A DNA stretch of 64,000 bases from contig CAWIYY010000003.1 in assembly GCA_963840435.1 (NCBI GenBank), positions 1,302,001 to 1,366,000 of the forward strand, written 5' to 3'. The position numbers and the translations under genes were made by a program. This DNA is from Bog-473 sp963840435 (GTDB taxonomy: Bacteria; Actinomycetota; Acidimicrobiia; Acidimicrobiales; RAAP-2). The notes below the pieces were generated by a model. It ran no database searches. It was not told where the DNA came from and worked only from the letters and a program-made list of their open reading frames with translations. This document shows positions 17,622 to 25,760 of this stretch, piece after piece. Each line of letters starts with the position of its first letter. The first letter of the stretch is position 1.

Positions 17622-18878
17622 TCAGCCCGGGGCCTGCACCTGGTACTCGTCCTTCCACCAGCGGGCGGTGCGCACGGCTTCGGGGTCGGTGCGCAGCGTG
17701 GGATCCTGGCCGAGGTCGGCCGGAGTGGGGCCGACCCGCTCGGCGATGGGCCGCAACGCCTCGAGGTCGAATCCGTAGCAGCGGGCCGCCGTCTCGCCGA
17801 GCAGCTGGCGGGCATCCTCGACGGGAATGTCGCCGAAGTCGCCGCGCAAGCGGGCCTGGGTGTTGGGCCACGTGCCCTCGGGGTGCGGGTAGTCCGTCCC
17901 CCACATGACGACGTCGCAGCCGAGGACGTAGCGCCGCCGGATCTCTTCGCGCGACATGGTCGAGGCGCCGATGAAGATGTTCTCCCCGAAGTAGTCGGAG
18001 GGCAGCTTGGAGATCTTCCCCTTGAGCAGCGCCGCCATCTTCTTCGTGGTGTGGCCTCCGCCCATGTACTGGTCCCACTTCCACATCATGTCGGCCGCCC
18101 AGTAGGCCGCCGCCTCGGTCACCACGAACTTCAGGCCGGGGAAGCGCTCGAAGGCACCCGAGAAGAGCAGGTGCCAGGCCGGGCGGGCGGCCCACCAGAC
18201 CACCTCGGCCAGGTAGATCCCGATGTTGTCGCCGAACTCGTCCTGCGGGGCCTCCCCGGAGTGGGTGTGCACCGGGAACCCCGCCGCCTGACAGGCGGCC
18301 CAGACCGGGTCGTAGGAGGGATCGTTGTAGGGCACGAGGTCGTGCCACATGGTCGGCACCATGATCCCGCGGATGCCGGGTTGCTCGGCCAGCCACTCGA
18401 CCTCGGCCACCGAGCGCTCCACCCCGTGGGTGATGGGCACCAGCGCGATGCCGCCGTGGCGCTCGGGACTGCGGGCGCACATCTCGGCCAGGAAGCGGTT
18501 GTGGGCGCGTGCGCCGGCGAAGGCCAGCTCGGGATCGGTGATCGCGCCCGCGGAGAGCCCGGCGCCGAAGGGCGGCGATGCCATGCCGGTGATGGCATCG
18601 GCGTCGGCGAACATGACCTCGGCCGTCACACCGTCGGCGTCGAGCTCCTTGTCGCGTTGCTCAATGTCCCAGGCGCCGCGCAGCCCCTCCTCGTTCTCGG
18701 TCTCCCAGCCCATGATGTAGTCGTAGTTCATGCGCAGCGCCTCGTCGCGCTGCGCGTGGCGCTCGGCCAGGTACTCGTCGAACTGGGCGTGGTAGGCGGC
18801 GTCGAGGTACGGGCGGTAGTCCTCGGCGGGCAGGCCGGCGTGGGCGTCGGCCGAGATGATCACGTAGCGGTCGCTCAT
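17622..18878 (-). CDS. Amidohydrolase-2 family metal-dependent hydrolase/decarboxylase (copy 1)
   Basis: 418 residues from the ATG at 18878. The N-terminal metal motif reads SADAHAG, i.e. the usual D-x-H-x-H with Gly in place of the second His. Later come PVHTHSGEAP (His ligand), KFVVTEAAAYWA and VMWGTDYPHPEGTWP, the conserved aspartate segment of ACMSD-type TIM barrels. Its ATG overlaps the stop of the decarboxylase-like gene (ATGA). The closely related gene at 19669-20913 shares the ending GFDLEALR and ERVGPT, so this is an old duplication. It is probably a C-C bond hydrolase or decarboxylase in a catabolic route; the substrate is unknown. Confidence 0.85.
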   Translation of the reverse strand: MSDRYVIISADAHAGLPAEDYRPYLDAAYHAQFDEYLAERHAQRDEALRMNYDYIMGWETENEEGLRGAWDIEQRDKELDADGVTAEVMFADADAITGMASPPFGAGLSAGAITDPELAFAGARAHNRFLAEMCARSPERHGGIALVPITHGVERSVAEVEWLAEQPGIRGIMVPTMWHDLVPYNDPSYDPVWAACQAAGFPVHTHSGEAPQDEFGDNIGIYLAEVVWWAARPAWHLLFSGAFERFPGLKFVVTEAAAYWAADMMWKWDQYMGGGHTTKKMAALLKGKISKLPSDYFGENIFIGASTMSREEIRRRYVLGCDVVMWGTDYPHPEGTWPNTQARLRGDFGDIPVEDARQLLGETAARCYGFDLEALRPIAERVGPTPADLGQDPTLRTDPEAVRTARWWKDEYQVQAPG

Positions 18879-19654
18879 TGCTTTGCCCCCAGGACCGAGA
18901 GGTCGTCGTAGCGCTGATGGATGAAGGGCTCGACCCCGGCTTTCGGCACCGGCCCGATGACCCGGCCGACCTGGGTCGAGGCGCGCTCGGTCCAGTTGAG
19001 GTCGACCATGCGGCGCACGACCAGGTCGGCCACGGGGTCGAGCGGCGACTCCTTCAGGATCAGGTCGCCCTCGATCCCCTCGTGCACCCGGGTGCGCTCG
19101 GTCTTCTCCCCGTAGACGAGCAGCGGGTCGGCGTCGAGCACGCCGGCCTGCTCGCACGACGGTGAGAACTTGAGCCAGAAGTCGGTCTTGTCGAGCTCGT
19201 AGTTGTCGCGGGTCTCGCTGATGCGCCCGACGATCTCGCACACGGTGAAACCCATGCGGGCGATGCGGGCCGAGACCTGGTCGCCGTCGCGCTGCACCTC
19301 GACCTCGCCCAGCTTCTTGGGCTCGCCGTTGACCTCGCGTCCGCCGATGAGCGACTGCTCCGTCGTCATGGGCATGAAGATCGGGTACTCGCCGAGGCGG
19401 TCCTCATGGCGGGCCTGCACGCCGATCCACCCCGCCCCGAAGATGGGCAGTCCCGGCATCTCCACCCGGGTGATTGTGATGCGCACGAGGGGCCGGTCAC
19501 CGGGTTCGAGCGGTGGTGGCAGCACGGCAGCCAGGATGTCGGGGTCGGTCTCGTACACGGCGGTGACCGCCTGCGACCAGATGTCGGGCGCCTTCTTCAC
19601 CTCGATCTCGTGGTTCACTTGCTCGGTGCGAGCGCCGTAGCGCACGGTCTCCAT
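18875..19654 (-). CDS. Acetoacetate decarboxylase family protein
   Basis: 259 residues from the ATG at 19654 with AAGGGAGAG upstream. The sequence follows the ADC fold: PPPLEPGDRPLVRITITRVE, the GVQARHEDRLGEYPIFMPM core and an internal GEPKKLGEVEV whose Lys residues sit where the Schiff-base Lys lies in acetoacetate decarboxylase. Many family members in actinobacterial catabolic clusters are not acetoacetate-specific. It is sandwiched between two paralogous amidohydrolases in one operon, which suggests these three act on consecutive intermediates. Confidence 0.82.
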   Translation of the reverse strand: METVRYGARTEQVNHEIEVKKAPDIWSQAVTAVYETDPDILAAVLPPPLEPGDRPLVRITITRVEMPGLPIFGAGWIGVQARHEDRLGEYPIFMPMTTEQSLIGGREVNGEPKKLGEVEVQRDGDQVSARIARMGFTVCEIVGRISETRDNYELDKTDFWLKFSPSCEQAGVLDADPLLVYGEKTERTRVHEGIEGDLILKESPLDPVADLVVRRMVDLNWTERASTQVGRVIGPVPKAGVEPFIHQRYDDLSVLGAKQ

Positions 19655-19668
19655 GGGCTCTCCCTTGC

Positions 19669-20913
19669 TCACCACGCCCGCAGGATCTGCGTGGGGTCGA
19701 ATGCGTTGCAGGTCGTCTTGGTCGGCCAGTCGTCCCGGGCCAAGGGGGTGGCGACCTCGGACACCGTGGGGCCGACGCGCTCGCCGATCACACGGAGCGC
19801 CTCGAGGTCGAACCCGTAGAACGACGCGGCGTTCGACTCGACCATGGCGTGGACGTCGGGCTCGGCGTAGTCGGCGAAGGCCACCCGCAGGGCCTCCGTC
19901 GTGTACGGGTAGCTGCCCTCGGTGTGCGGGTAGTCGGCGCCCCACATGACGTGTCCGACCCCCAGCTCGCGGCAGAGCGGTGCCTCGCTGGGGCGGAGGA
20001 AGGAGGCGCCGATCCAGAAGTTGCGGGCGAAGTACTCGGACGGCTTCATCGTGAGCTTGGCGGCGGCCGCCCCGAAGAAGTTGGCTTCCGCCGCGTTGGC
20101 CAGGGTCATGCGGCCATAGAACCAGTCGAGGGTCTCGAGTCCCCGGGGCAACCAGGCCACGCCCTGCTCGGTGACGGCGAAGCGCAGCGTCGGATGGCGC
20201 TCGAGGACACCGGCGAAGATCAGGTGCCACACCGAGCGGTGGCTGAACCAGGGGATCTCGATGAGCATCATGGCCCGGGCTGCCTCGTGCTCGCCGTAGT
20301 CGGGCAACGCGCTGCCGCCGTGGATGTTGATGGGCACGTCGAGGTCGGCGCACACCTGCCACAGCGGCTCGTAGTGGTCCTCCCACAGGGGAGGAAGGTG
20401 GGAGTTGGGCGGGATGGACGGGAGCAGGATGCCGCCGAAGGGCCCGTCGAAGGCACCCTTGGCCCAGCGCACCTCGGCCACCGCGTCGTCGATGTCGTTG
20501 GCGAAGACCTGCACGATGCCGGCCCGCCGCCCCGGCGCCGCCGCGCAAAAGTCGGCCAGCCAGCGGTTGTGCGCCTGCACCCCGGCCCAGCGCCGCTCGT
20601 AGTCCTCAGGCGAGGGGGGCAGGGCCACCAGATTGCCCTCCTCGAAGAAGGGCGGGACGGTGTTGGGGAAAAGCACCTCCGCCACGATCCCGTCGGACTC
20701 CGTCTCGGCCAGACGCCGCTCGTTGTCCCAGTTGCGGTAGGCCCACGGGAGAAGAAGGTCGGCGAAGGGGTTCTCGTAGCTGGCCGCCCAGCCGTCGAAC
20801 TCGTCGTGGAAGCGGCGTGCCAGGTAGGGCTTGTAGTCGGCGATGTCGGCGCCGGCGTGCCCGTCGGCCGAGACCACGGTGTAGCGGTCGGTGGTGGTGG
20901 GGCTGGCCGTCAT
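19669..20913 (-). CDS. Amidohydrolase-2 family metal-dependent hydrolase/decarboxylase (copy 2)
   Basis: 414 residues from the ATG at 20913. Metal motif SADGHAG (again Gly instead of the second His), then PINIHGGSALPDYG, LRFAVTEQGVAWLP and VMWGADYPHTEGSYP, matching the ACMSD-like TIM barrel. It shares order and ending (GFDLEALRVIGERVGPT) with copy 1. Its ATG overlaps the stop of the upstream SDR by one base (TGATG), and it ends 14 bp before the decarboxylase-like gene, so all four genes form one transcription unit. Confidence 0.85.
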   Translation of the reverse strand: MTASPTTTDRYTVVSADGHAGADIADYKPYLARRFHDEFDGWAASYENPFADLLLPWAYRNWDNERRLAETESDGIVAEVLFPNTVPPFFEEGNLVALPPSPEDYERRWAGVQAHNRWLADFCAAAPGRRAGIVQVFANDIDDAVAEVRWAKGAFDGPFGGILLPSIPPNSHLPPLWEDHYEPLWQVCADLDVPINIHGGSALPDYGEHEAARAMMLIEIPWFSHRSVWHLIFAGVLERHPTLRFAVTEQGVAWLPRGLETLDWFYGRMTLANAAEANFFGAAAAKLTMKPSEYFARNFWIGASFLRPSEAPLCRELGVGHVMWGADYPHTEGSYPYTTEALRVAFADYAEPDVHAMVESNAASFYGFDLEALRVIGERVGPTVSEVATPLARDDWPTKTTCNAFDPTQILRAW

Positions 20914-21785
20914 CAGCTCAGCGCGGCCGGCGGGAGTTGGCCCCGGGCGATGGCGTCGGCCCGGCGGTGCAGCAGGGCGGCGCTCTCGTCGAGGCCGTGG
21001 CCAATGATGAAGTCGCCCCGCTTGACCCCCTCGACGCAGAAGCGGCCCAACTCGTGGAGGTCCATGACGTCGACCGTACGCCCGGTCGCTGCCATCTGGG
21101 CCTTGAACTCCTCGAAGGTGGTCCCCGGTGCGGGCGGGCGGGGCCTGACCCGGGCCAGCCGCTCCGGCCGATTGCGCTGTGCCGTCCACAGCCCGGTGTC
21201 GAGCAGGCCGCCCGAGGGGTAGAAGACGGCGGCCCGCAGCTCGGTCCCGGCCGCGATGAGCTGGTGGGCCAGCGCCTCGGTCAAGCACGAGATCGCCGCC
21301 TTGCTCGAGGCGTAGACCGAGGCGTAGGGCACCGGGGCGATGCCCCCGTCCATGCTCGACGTGTTGACGACGACGCCCGGCTGGCCCGACTCGATCATGC
21401 GCGGGACGAAAGAGAGCATGCCGTTGGCCACGCCGAAGACGTTGACCGAGAAGCACCAGGTCCAGTCGTTGGCTTCCTGCTCCCAGGGGCGCCCTCCCCC
21501 GCCCGAGGTCACCCCGGCGTTGTTGAACAGGAGGTGGCAGGCGCCCTCGGTGGCGAACACGTCGGCGGCCAGCGCCTCGACAGCCTCGGCCGAGGAGACG
21601 TCGGTCCGCACGCCACGCACCTGCCCCAGCTCGGAAAGCTCCTTGACGGCCAGCTCGAGGACCGGTTCCTCGACGTCGGCCACGACCACGCGGGCACCTT
21701 CTTCGAGCAGGGCCTGGCTGATCCCCCGGCCGATGCCGGCCGCTCCCCCGGTGACCACGGCCACCCTGCCGTTCAGGTCATCCAC
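20913..21785 (-). CDS. Short-chain dehydrogenase/reductase, first gene of catabolic operon
   Basis: 290 residues from the GTG at 21785; a TTG at 21821 would add twelve residues. Motifs: VAVVTGGAAGIGRG, NNAG and the catalytic YASSKAAI with a preceding Ser. The C-terminal part is longer than in FabG and lacks the usual final VDGG segment, ending with a helix-rich extension. It is likely the NAD(P)-dependent dehydrogenase for a step before the amidohydrolases. An inverted repeat lies upstream at 21835-21849. Confidence 0.83.
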   Translation of the reverse strand: MDDLNGRVAVVTGGAAGIGRGISQALLEEGARVVVADVEEPVLELAVKELSELGQVRGVRTDVSSAEAVEALAADVFATEGACHLLFNNAGVTSGGGGRPWEQEANDWTWCFSVNVFGVANGMLSFVPRMIESGQPGVVVNTSSMDGGIAPVPYASVYASSKAAISCLTEALAHQLIAAGTELRAAVFYPSGGLLDTGLWTAQRNRPERLARVRPRPPAPGTTFEEFKAQMAATGRTVDVMDLHELGRFCVEGVKRGDFIIGHGLDESAALLHRRADAIARGQLPPAALS

Positions 21786-21834
21786 CCCGTCGCCCCCGAT
21801 CGCTGGCTCCTGACGGGCCAACCATAACGCCGAC

Positions 21835-21849
21835 CTGACGCGGCGTCAG
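21835..21849. promoter_or_regulatory. Inverted repeat CTGACGC-G-GCGTCAG, candidate operator
   Basis: A perfect 7-1-7 palindrome in the gap between the minus catabolic operon and the divergent DinB gene. Position and symmetry fit a TetR- or GntR-type repressor site. No such regulator gene lies next to it, so the binding protein is unknown. Confidence 0.5.
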
Positions 21850-21875
21850 ACGCGCAGCCCGAGTGGGACAGGATT

Positions 21876-22421
21876 GTGACAACCGGCGTGCAGCACCGAG
21901 CGATGGAGAGACCGATGGCCGAGCGGCGCCCTTCGATGCAGGTTCCCCGACCTGACGAGACCGTTCCGCTCGGGGAGACGGCGATGGCCCGCGGCTGGCT
22001 GCAGCACCTGCGCGCCAGCGCCCTCTTCAAGCTCGAGGGCCTCGATCCCGAGCAACTCCGCTGGCGGCCGGCGCCCGCGGCCAACTCGCTCGGGGTGATC
22101 GTGGTCCACCTCGGCTACGCCGAACGGCTCTGGTTCCGGACCATCGCGGCGGGCGAGCCCATGGACATGGGGTGGCGGCGCCACATGTTCGAGCTGCCCG
22201 AGGGCTGGGGGGTCGACGAGGTCACCACCTTCTACCGCGGCGAGTGCGCCCTGGCCGATGCGGCGCTCGACGAGGTGGCGTCGCTCGACCTCCCCTCGGC
22301 GGCCGACTTCCGCCCCACGACGTGGCGTTGGGCTCTGTTCCACATGATCGAGGAGACGGCTCGCCACGCGGGCCACATGGACCTGACCCGCGAGCTCCTC
22401 GACGGCAGCACGGGCCGCTGA
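21876..22421 (+). CDS. DinB superfamily protein (DUF664-like)
   Basis: 181 residues if the GTG at 21876 is used; ATGs at 21903 and 21915 are equally possible because no ribosome site is decisive. The core AMARGWLQHLRASALFKLEG, then SLGVIVVHLGYAERLWF with a metal-binding His, and HMIEETARHAGHMDLTREL with two more His residues match the DinB/YfiT four-helix family. The activity is unknown; such proteins often use mycothiol or bind Zn/Ni. Confidence 0.8.
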   Translation: MTTGVQHRAMERPMAERRPSMQVPRPDETVPLGETAMARGWLQHLRASALFKLEGLDPEQLRWRPAPAANSLGVIVVHLGYAERLWFRTIAAGEPMDMGWRRHMFELPEGWGVDEVTTFYRGECALADAALDEVASLDLPSAADFRPTTWRWALFHMIEETARHAGHMDLTRELLDGSTGR

Positions 22422-22641
22422 GCGGACCCCAGAACTCCCTGGTCCGCACGCCGGCCACCGGTCTCGATGCCCCCTCCCTCTCTCCACGTCCGGGCCGGGG
22501 CGAGTGGTGCCGCTCCCCCAGGGGTGGCGCGCGCTCTTTTCCCTGTTATGGCGGTACCGTGGGGGTGCCCCGGGGGTTCCGTCCGGAACTTCGCGGGGCA
22601 GAACGGTCAAGGCGGGCCGCGAGGAGGTCGAGAAAACGGCC

Positions 22642-23286
22642 ATGGACGTGCAGTCTGACCAAACGGGCATCCAGCCCGAGCACGCCACGATGGTCTTCGA
22701 ACGCCCGGACTCGTTTGCCCAGGACCGTGGCGCCTCGGCCCTGCCGGGCACGTCGTACGCCGACACGGACCAGATCCCCGCCGTCCCGCGCCAGTCGAGG
22801 CCGCGCCGCCCGGACCGCGGCGCCCACGGGCTGCGCATCGCGGTGGCGCTGGTCGCCGTGGTCGTCCTGCTGGCGGCCGCCCTGCTGGGCCTCGTCAAGT
22901 CCGGGACGATCAACTTCAACTCGACCGCCCCACCGCACAAGGCGGTGGTGCAAACCCCGACCACCCTCCCGAGCAGCAAACCCCTGCTGACGCAGACTTC
23001 GACCAGCGGCGACTCGGCCATCTACTCCATCCCGGTCGCGTTCTACTCCGTCACCGTTTCCACCACGACCGAACGCTCCTGGGTCAGCATCAGCCCGGCG
23101 GGCCACCGCCCAGCCTTCGAAGGCGTCATGAACCCAAGCCAATCGCAGCACCAGGTCATGCTCGGACCGAGCACGATCGAGGTCGGCGCCGGCGGGACCA
23201 CGGTGACGGTCACGTCGGGCAAGCACTCCCAGGTTCTCAAGCCTCCGGCCGCACCGTTCAGCTACCAGATCACGCCCAAGAGCTGA
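22642..23286 (+). CDS. Single-pass membrane protein with RodZ-C-like (DUF4115-type) ectodomain
   Basis: 214 residues from the ATG at 22642; GGAGG lies at 22623, a little far, and the frame is open to a GTG at 22504. Residues 1-65 are cytoplasmic and charged, residues about 68-90 are one membrane helix (IAVALVAVVVLLAAALLGLV), and a Thr/Pro/Ser linker follows. The C-terminal domain reads SWVSISPAGHRPAFEGVM then VTVTSGKHSQVL, which resembles the beta-sandwich C-terminal domain of RodZ. The RodZ helix-turn-helix is absent. A cell-envelope role is an inference from the fold. Confidence 0.65.
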   Translation: MDVQSDQTGIQPEHATMVFERPDSFAQDRGASALPGTSYADTDQIPAVPRQSRPRRPDRGAHGLRIAVALVAVVVLLAAALLGLVKSGTINFNSTAPPHKAVVQTPTTLPSSKPLLTQTSTSGDSAIYSIPVAFYSVTVSTTTERSWVSISPAGHRPAFEGVMNPSQSQHQVMLGPSTIEVGAGGTTVTVTSGKHSQVLKPPAAPFSYQITPKS

Positions 23287-23288
23287 CC

Positions 23289-23313
23289 GCCGGCCACCCT
23301 CGGGTCGGCCGGC
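23289..23313. terminator. G+C-rich hairpin between convergent genes
   Basis: GCCGGCC at 23289-23295 pairs with GGCCGGC at 23307-23313 across an 11-base loop. It lies between two converging genes. There is no T-run, so factor-independent termination is uncertain. Confidence 0.4.
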
Positions 23314-23337
23314 CCGCTGTCGCGGGGCCGAGATCCC

Positions 23338-24417
23338 TCAGCTTGTCTGCCCCGGGTCCGCGAGCTGCACGTCGTTTATGAACTGACTGAGGCTGACGAT
23401 GCTCCCGGGGGCCGGCGGTTGGATGCTGACGGGCGTCCCGAAATCCTGAAAGGTCATGGAGATCTTCTCCGTCGTCGCGCTCGTCCCACCGCCGATATCG
23501 ACCGTCTCCTGTCGGAGCAGGTTGTCGCCGTCGATCCAGATGTCGACGTCGAAGGTGCCGAGCGCCTTCGCTTCCTTGAGCGCACTCGAGACACCCGCTG
23601 CGGGGAGCTGGCCCGATTGCTCCTCTTGTTGGAGGGTGCTCTCGATCTCCGCCTGGCTGGGTGTCACCGAGTAACCCGAGACCTCGTCACCGCCGATCGT
23701 CGACGAGCCCAGGGGCACGACCGTGGCGCCGCGCTGCTCCATCATCTTGATCGCACTGATCGGATCGACGTCCGCCGCGCCGATGGAGCTGGCGGACTGT
23801 TGGGGCAGCGGTATCTGTATCCACTGGGCGCCCCCGGTCAAGGAGGAGAGGCCCTGCCCGTCGACGCTGACATTCATGTAGACCTGGCCGCCGCTGACCA
23901 CCTCCTTCTCCTCGACCGCGTGTTGGTTCGGCGTCAGGTCGATCGAGGCGGAGAACTGGTTGGTCGTGAAGTTGGCCTGACCCGATCCCGAGACAGGAAT
24001 GGACGTCCCGTCGACGCTGACGGAGCCCGAGACGTCGATGTCAGCAGTCCTCTGCGCCACCGTGTTCTGGGTCGAGCTCAGCACGAAAGCGGCTGGACTC
24101 ATGCCCGAGCCCGGTGCTGGCGATCCGCCCGAGGTGGCCAGGATGCCTCCCACGCCCGCCGCGATGATGACGAGCGCGGCCGCGGTGACCACCGCTGTCC
24201 GCCGACCCGTCTTGGACTTCGCCGGATCCTGACCCGATGGCGCCAGACCGTCGTCGGGCGGCCCGAACAAGGGCGGCGGTGTCGTGGCCCTCTGTGAGGC
24301 CGGTGGCTGGTCCACGAGACCGGCCAAGAACGCCCTCGTTTCGCTGCTCATCTCCCCGAGGGCAGGCCGCGGATCCCCGTGATCGCCCGTGGGCCCGCCT
24401 CCATCCACGTCGTCCAT
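23338..24417 (-). CDS. Membrane-anchored LppX/LolA-like protein
   Basis: 359 residues. Residues 1-70 are cytoplasmic and Pro/Gly-rich; a membrane helix (TAVVTAAALVIIAAGVGGIL) lies at about 73-92. The ectodomain alternates strands (ADIDVSGSVSVDG, ANFTTNQFSASIDL, GGQVYMNVSVDG, FDVDIWIDGDNLLRQE), the half-barrel pattern of LppX/LprG and LolA proteins that hold lipid chains. The fold call comes from this pattern rather than a catalytic motif. A role in moving lipids or lipoproteins across the envelope is inferred. The next gene upstream on this strand is a degraded secreted-protein gene. Confidence 0.65.
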   Translation of the reverse strand: MDDVDGGGPTGDHGDPRPALGEMSSETRAFLAGLVDQPPASQRATTPPPLFGPPDDGLAPSGQDPAKSKTGRRTAVVTAAALVIIAAGVGGILATSGGSPAPGSGMSPAAFVLSSTQNTVAQRTADIDVSGSVSVDGTSIPVSGSGQANFTTNQFSASIDLTPNQHAVEEKEVVSGGQVYMNVSVDGQGLSSLTGGAQWIQIPLPQQSASSIGAADVDPISAIKMMEQRGATVVPLGSSTIGGDEVSGYSVTPSQAEIESTLQQEEQSGQLPAAGVSSALKEAKALGTFDVDIWIDGDNLLRQETVDIGGGTSATTEKISMTFQDFGTPVSIQPPAPGSIVSLSQFINDVQLADPGQTS

Positions 24418-24489
24418 GTCGACCCCTCCGTCCGGATCGAAATGTAGTCCGAAACCCGGGTTCAGGCTGCCCTGCTCTCCAATTGCGAG

Positions 24490-24516
24490 AGGTGCGGGGC
24501 CGACGACCCCGCACCT
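24490..24516. terminator. Strong 10-bp stem-loop downstream of broken gene
   Basis: AGGTGCGGGG at 24490-24499 pairs perfectly with CCCCGCACCT at 24507-24516 around a 7-base loop. TGCGAGA at 24484 and TCTCGCA at 24531 can extend pairing. It lies just after the stop of the minus-strand pseudogene. No long T-run follows on either strand, so the terminator role is probable rather than certain. Confidence 0.45.
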
Positions 24517-24543
24517 TTCGAAATCCTGCTCTCGCAGCCAGGT

Positions 24544-25173
24544 CTACGGCTCGTAAACCTGGTACGTGATCGTGTAGATGCCCATGGTTGCCCCGTCCCC
24601 TGAGTAGCCAAAGGTCTGGACCTTGTGCTTGCCCGACGCGACGTTCGTTTGCGTCTCGGTCCACGTGCCTCCCGCGTCGGTCCCATCAGTCGGAGCGGCC
24701 GCGAAGAACCCACCACCGAACCCATCGAACTGGTTGCCGTCGATCTCGGCTGCTTCCCGCAATGGCGTTGTCGGCGTCACCGGTGGAGGAAAACTCTTGA
24801 ATGCTTGCTGTCGCCACGAAGGTGCACGTTTTGCCCGCCACAGCAGGACACGTGATCTTGTTCACCGCATCAAATGGGGGTCAGGGTGCCTGCAGGGAGG
24901 GCAACGTTGGCATCCCCCTCCTCGATGTACGTGCCCACGAGCTTTTCGCTCGTCGGGGTACTGCCGGCCGCGGGAGGACACGGCGGGCGAACTCGCCGGT
25001 GCCGTACCGGTCATCGCCGGGCCGTCTGCCGCGACAGCGCTTCCAAGGCCAAAGCCACCGGTGGCCAATCCCACCCCTGCCGCGAGCGCAATGACCGACC
25101 CTCCGCAAAGGGACCGGACGCGCCGGCTCTTCGTATTGATTCTCTTCTTGTCGCCGCCTTTCGCGGGATGCAT
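24544..25173 (-). pseudogene. Secreted protein gene broken by three single-base frameshifts
   Basis: An ATG at 25173 starts a good signal peptide (basic KKRINTKSRRVR, hydrophobic VIALAAGVGLATGGFGLGSAVAADG). Reading then has to change frame three times to stay protein-like: to STPTSEKLVGTYIEEGDANV near 24.98 kb, to FDAVNKITCPAVAGKTCTFV at a CCCCC run at 24876-24880, and to AEIDGNQFDGFGGGFFAAAP near 24.74 kb. It ends at the TAG at 24546-24544. Each change equals one extra base, and the first and last segments are in the same frame. The product would be a small exported protein of about 200 residues with a paired Cys, of unknown function. Sequencing error in homopolymers is the alternative to true decay. 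Confidence 0.65.
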
Positions 25174-25475
25174 TGGCCATTTGGCCAGCGCAAACGCGCG
25201 GTAACGCTCGCCAAAATTCCTGTCAACGATCGAAGGACGCCTCCGCCCGAGCCGGTGGCAATCGTCCGGCGTGTCCACACCGTTGCCGGCCTCCCTCGCA
25301 ACTCCGGCGCGCTGCACCAACTGCTCAGGGTTCGTCGGCCTCCAGGCCCGCCCTGCGCGCGACTCATCACCTTTTTTTAGGTGACAGCCATTCCTCGTCC
25401 GGTCCGCGACACAGCAGCGGCGCACAGCCTCGGGGACGGGCAACAGGCGACACACGCTGAGCCTGTGGTCCTACG
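25174..25475. other. Intergenic region with possible promoter for the broken secreted gene
   Basis: About 300 bp between divergent genes. On the minus strand TTGACA occurs at 25229-25224, about 50 bp upstream of the pseudogene start, without a good -10 hexamer. A short hairpin TCACCT-T6-AGGTGA spans 25367-25384. I see no gene. Confidence 0.4.
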
Positions 25476-25760
25476 ATGACCGTCGTGTTGCGGCGATGGT
25501 TCTGCCCGCGTGCCCTCCTCCTCCACATGGAGTTCCTGTTCGTGGTCGCGGCCTGCGCAGCGGCCACCTGGTGGCAGCTGGGTCGTGCGCTCGGCGGAAA
25601 CGGGCTCAGCTGGTTCTATACCTTCGAGTGGCCTGTCTTCGCGGCCATCGCCACCGCCATGTGGTGGCACCTCATCCACGAGGATCCTGCGACCCGTGCC
25701 GCGAGGCTGCAAAAACGCGAGAAGGAGGTGCTGCCCGTTGACCGCCAGGCCGAATGGTGA
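25476..25760 (+). CDS. Small two-helix membrane protein at head of oxidase-accessory operon
   Basis: 94 residues. After a basic N-terminus (VLRRWFCPRALLLHM) come two hydrophobic segments, EFLFVVAACAAATWWQLGRAL and FYTFEWPVFAAIATAMWWHLI, then a charged C-terminal tail with HEDPATRAARLQKREK. The pattern WWQLGRALGGNGLSWFYTFEWP recurs, as I recall, in small actinobacterial membrane proteins of unknown role. It precedes genes for a TlpA-like thioredoxin and Sco1, so a part in respiratory-complex biogenesis is a reasonable inference. Confidence 0.7.
   Translation: MTVVLRRWFCPRALLLHMEFLFVVAACAAATWWQLGRALGGNGLSWFYTFEWPVFAAIATAMWWHLIHEDPATRAARLQKREKEVLPVDRQAEW

Noticed and set aside
25367..25384. T-rich hairpin TCACCT-T6-AGGTGA as a terminator
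   Set aside because: The T-run is in the loop, not after the stem, and no gene ends there.
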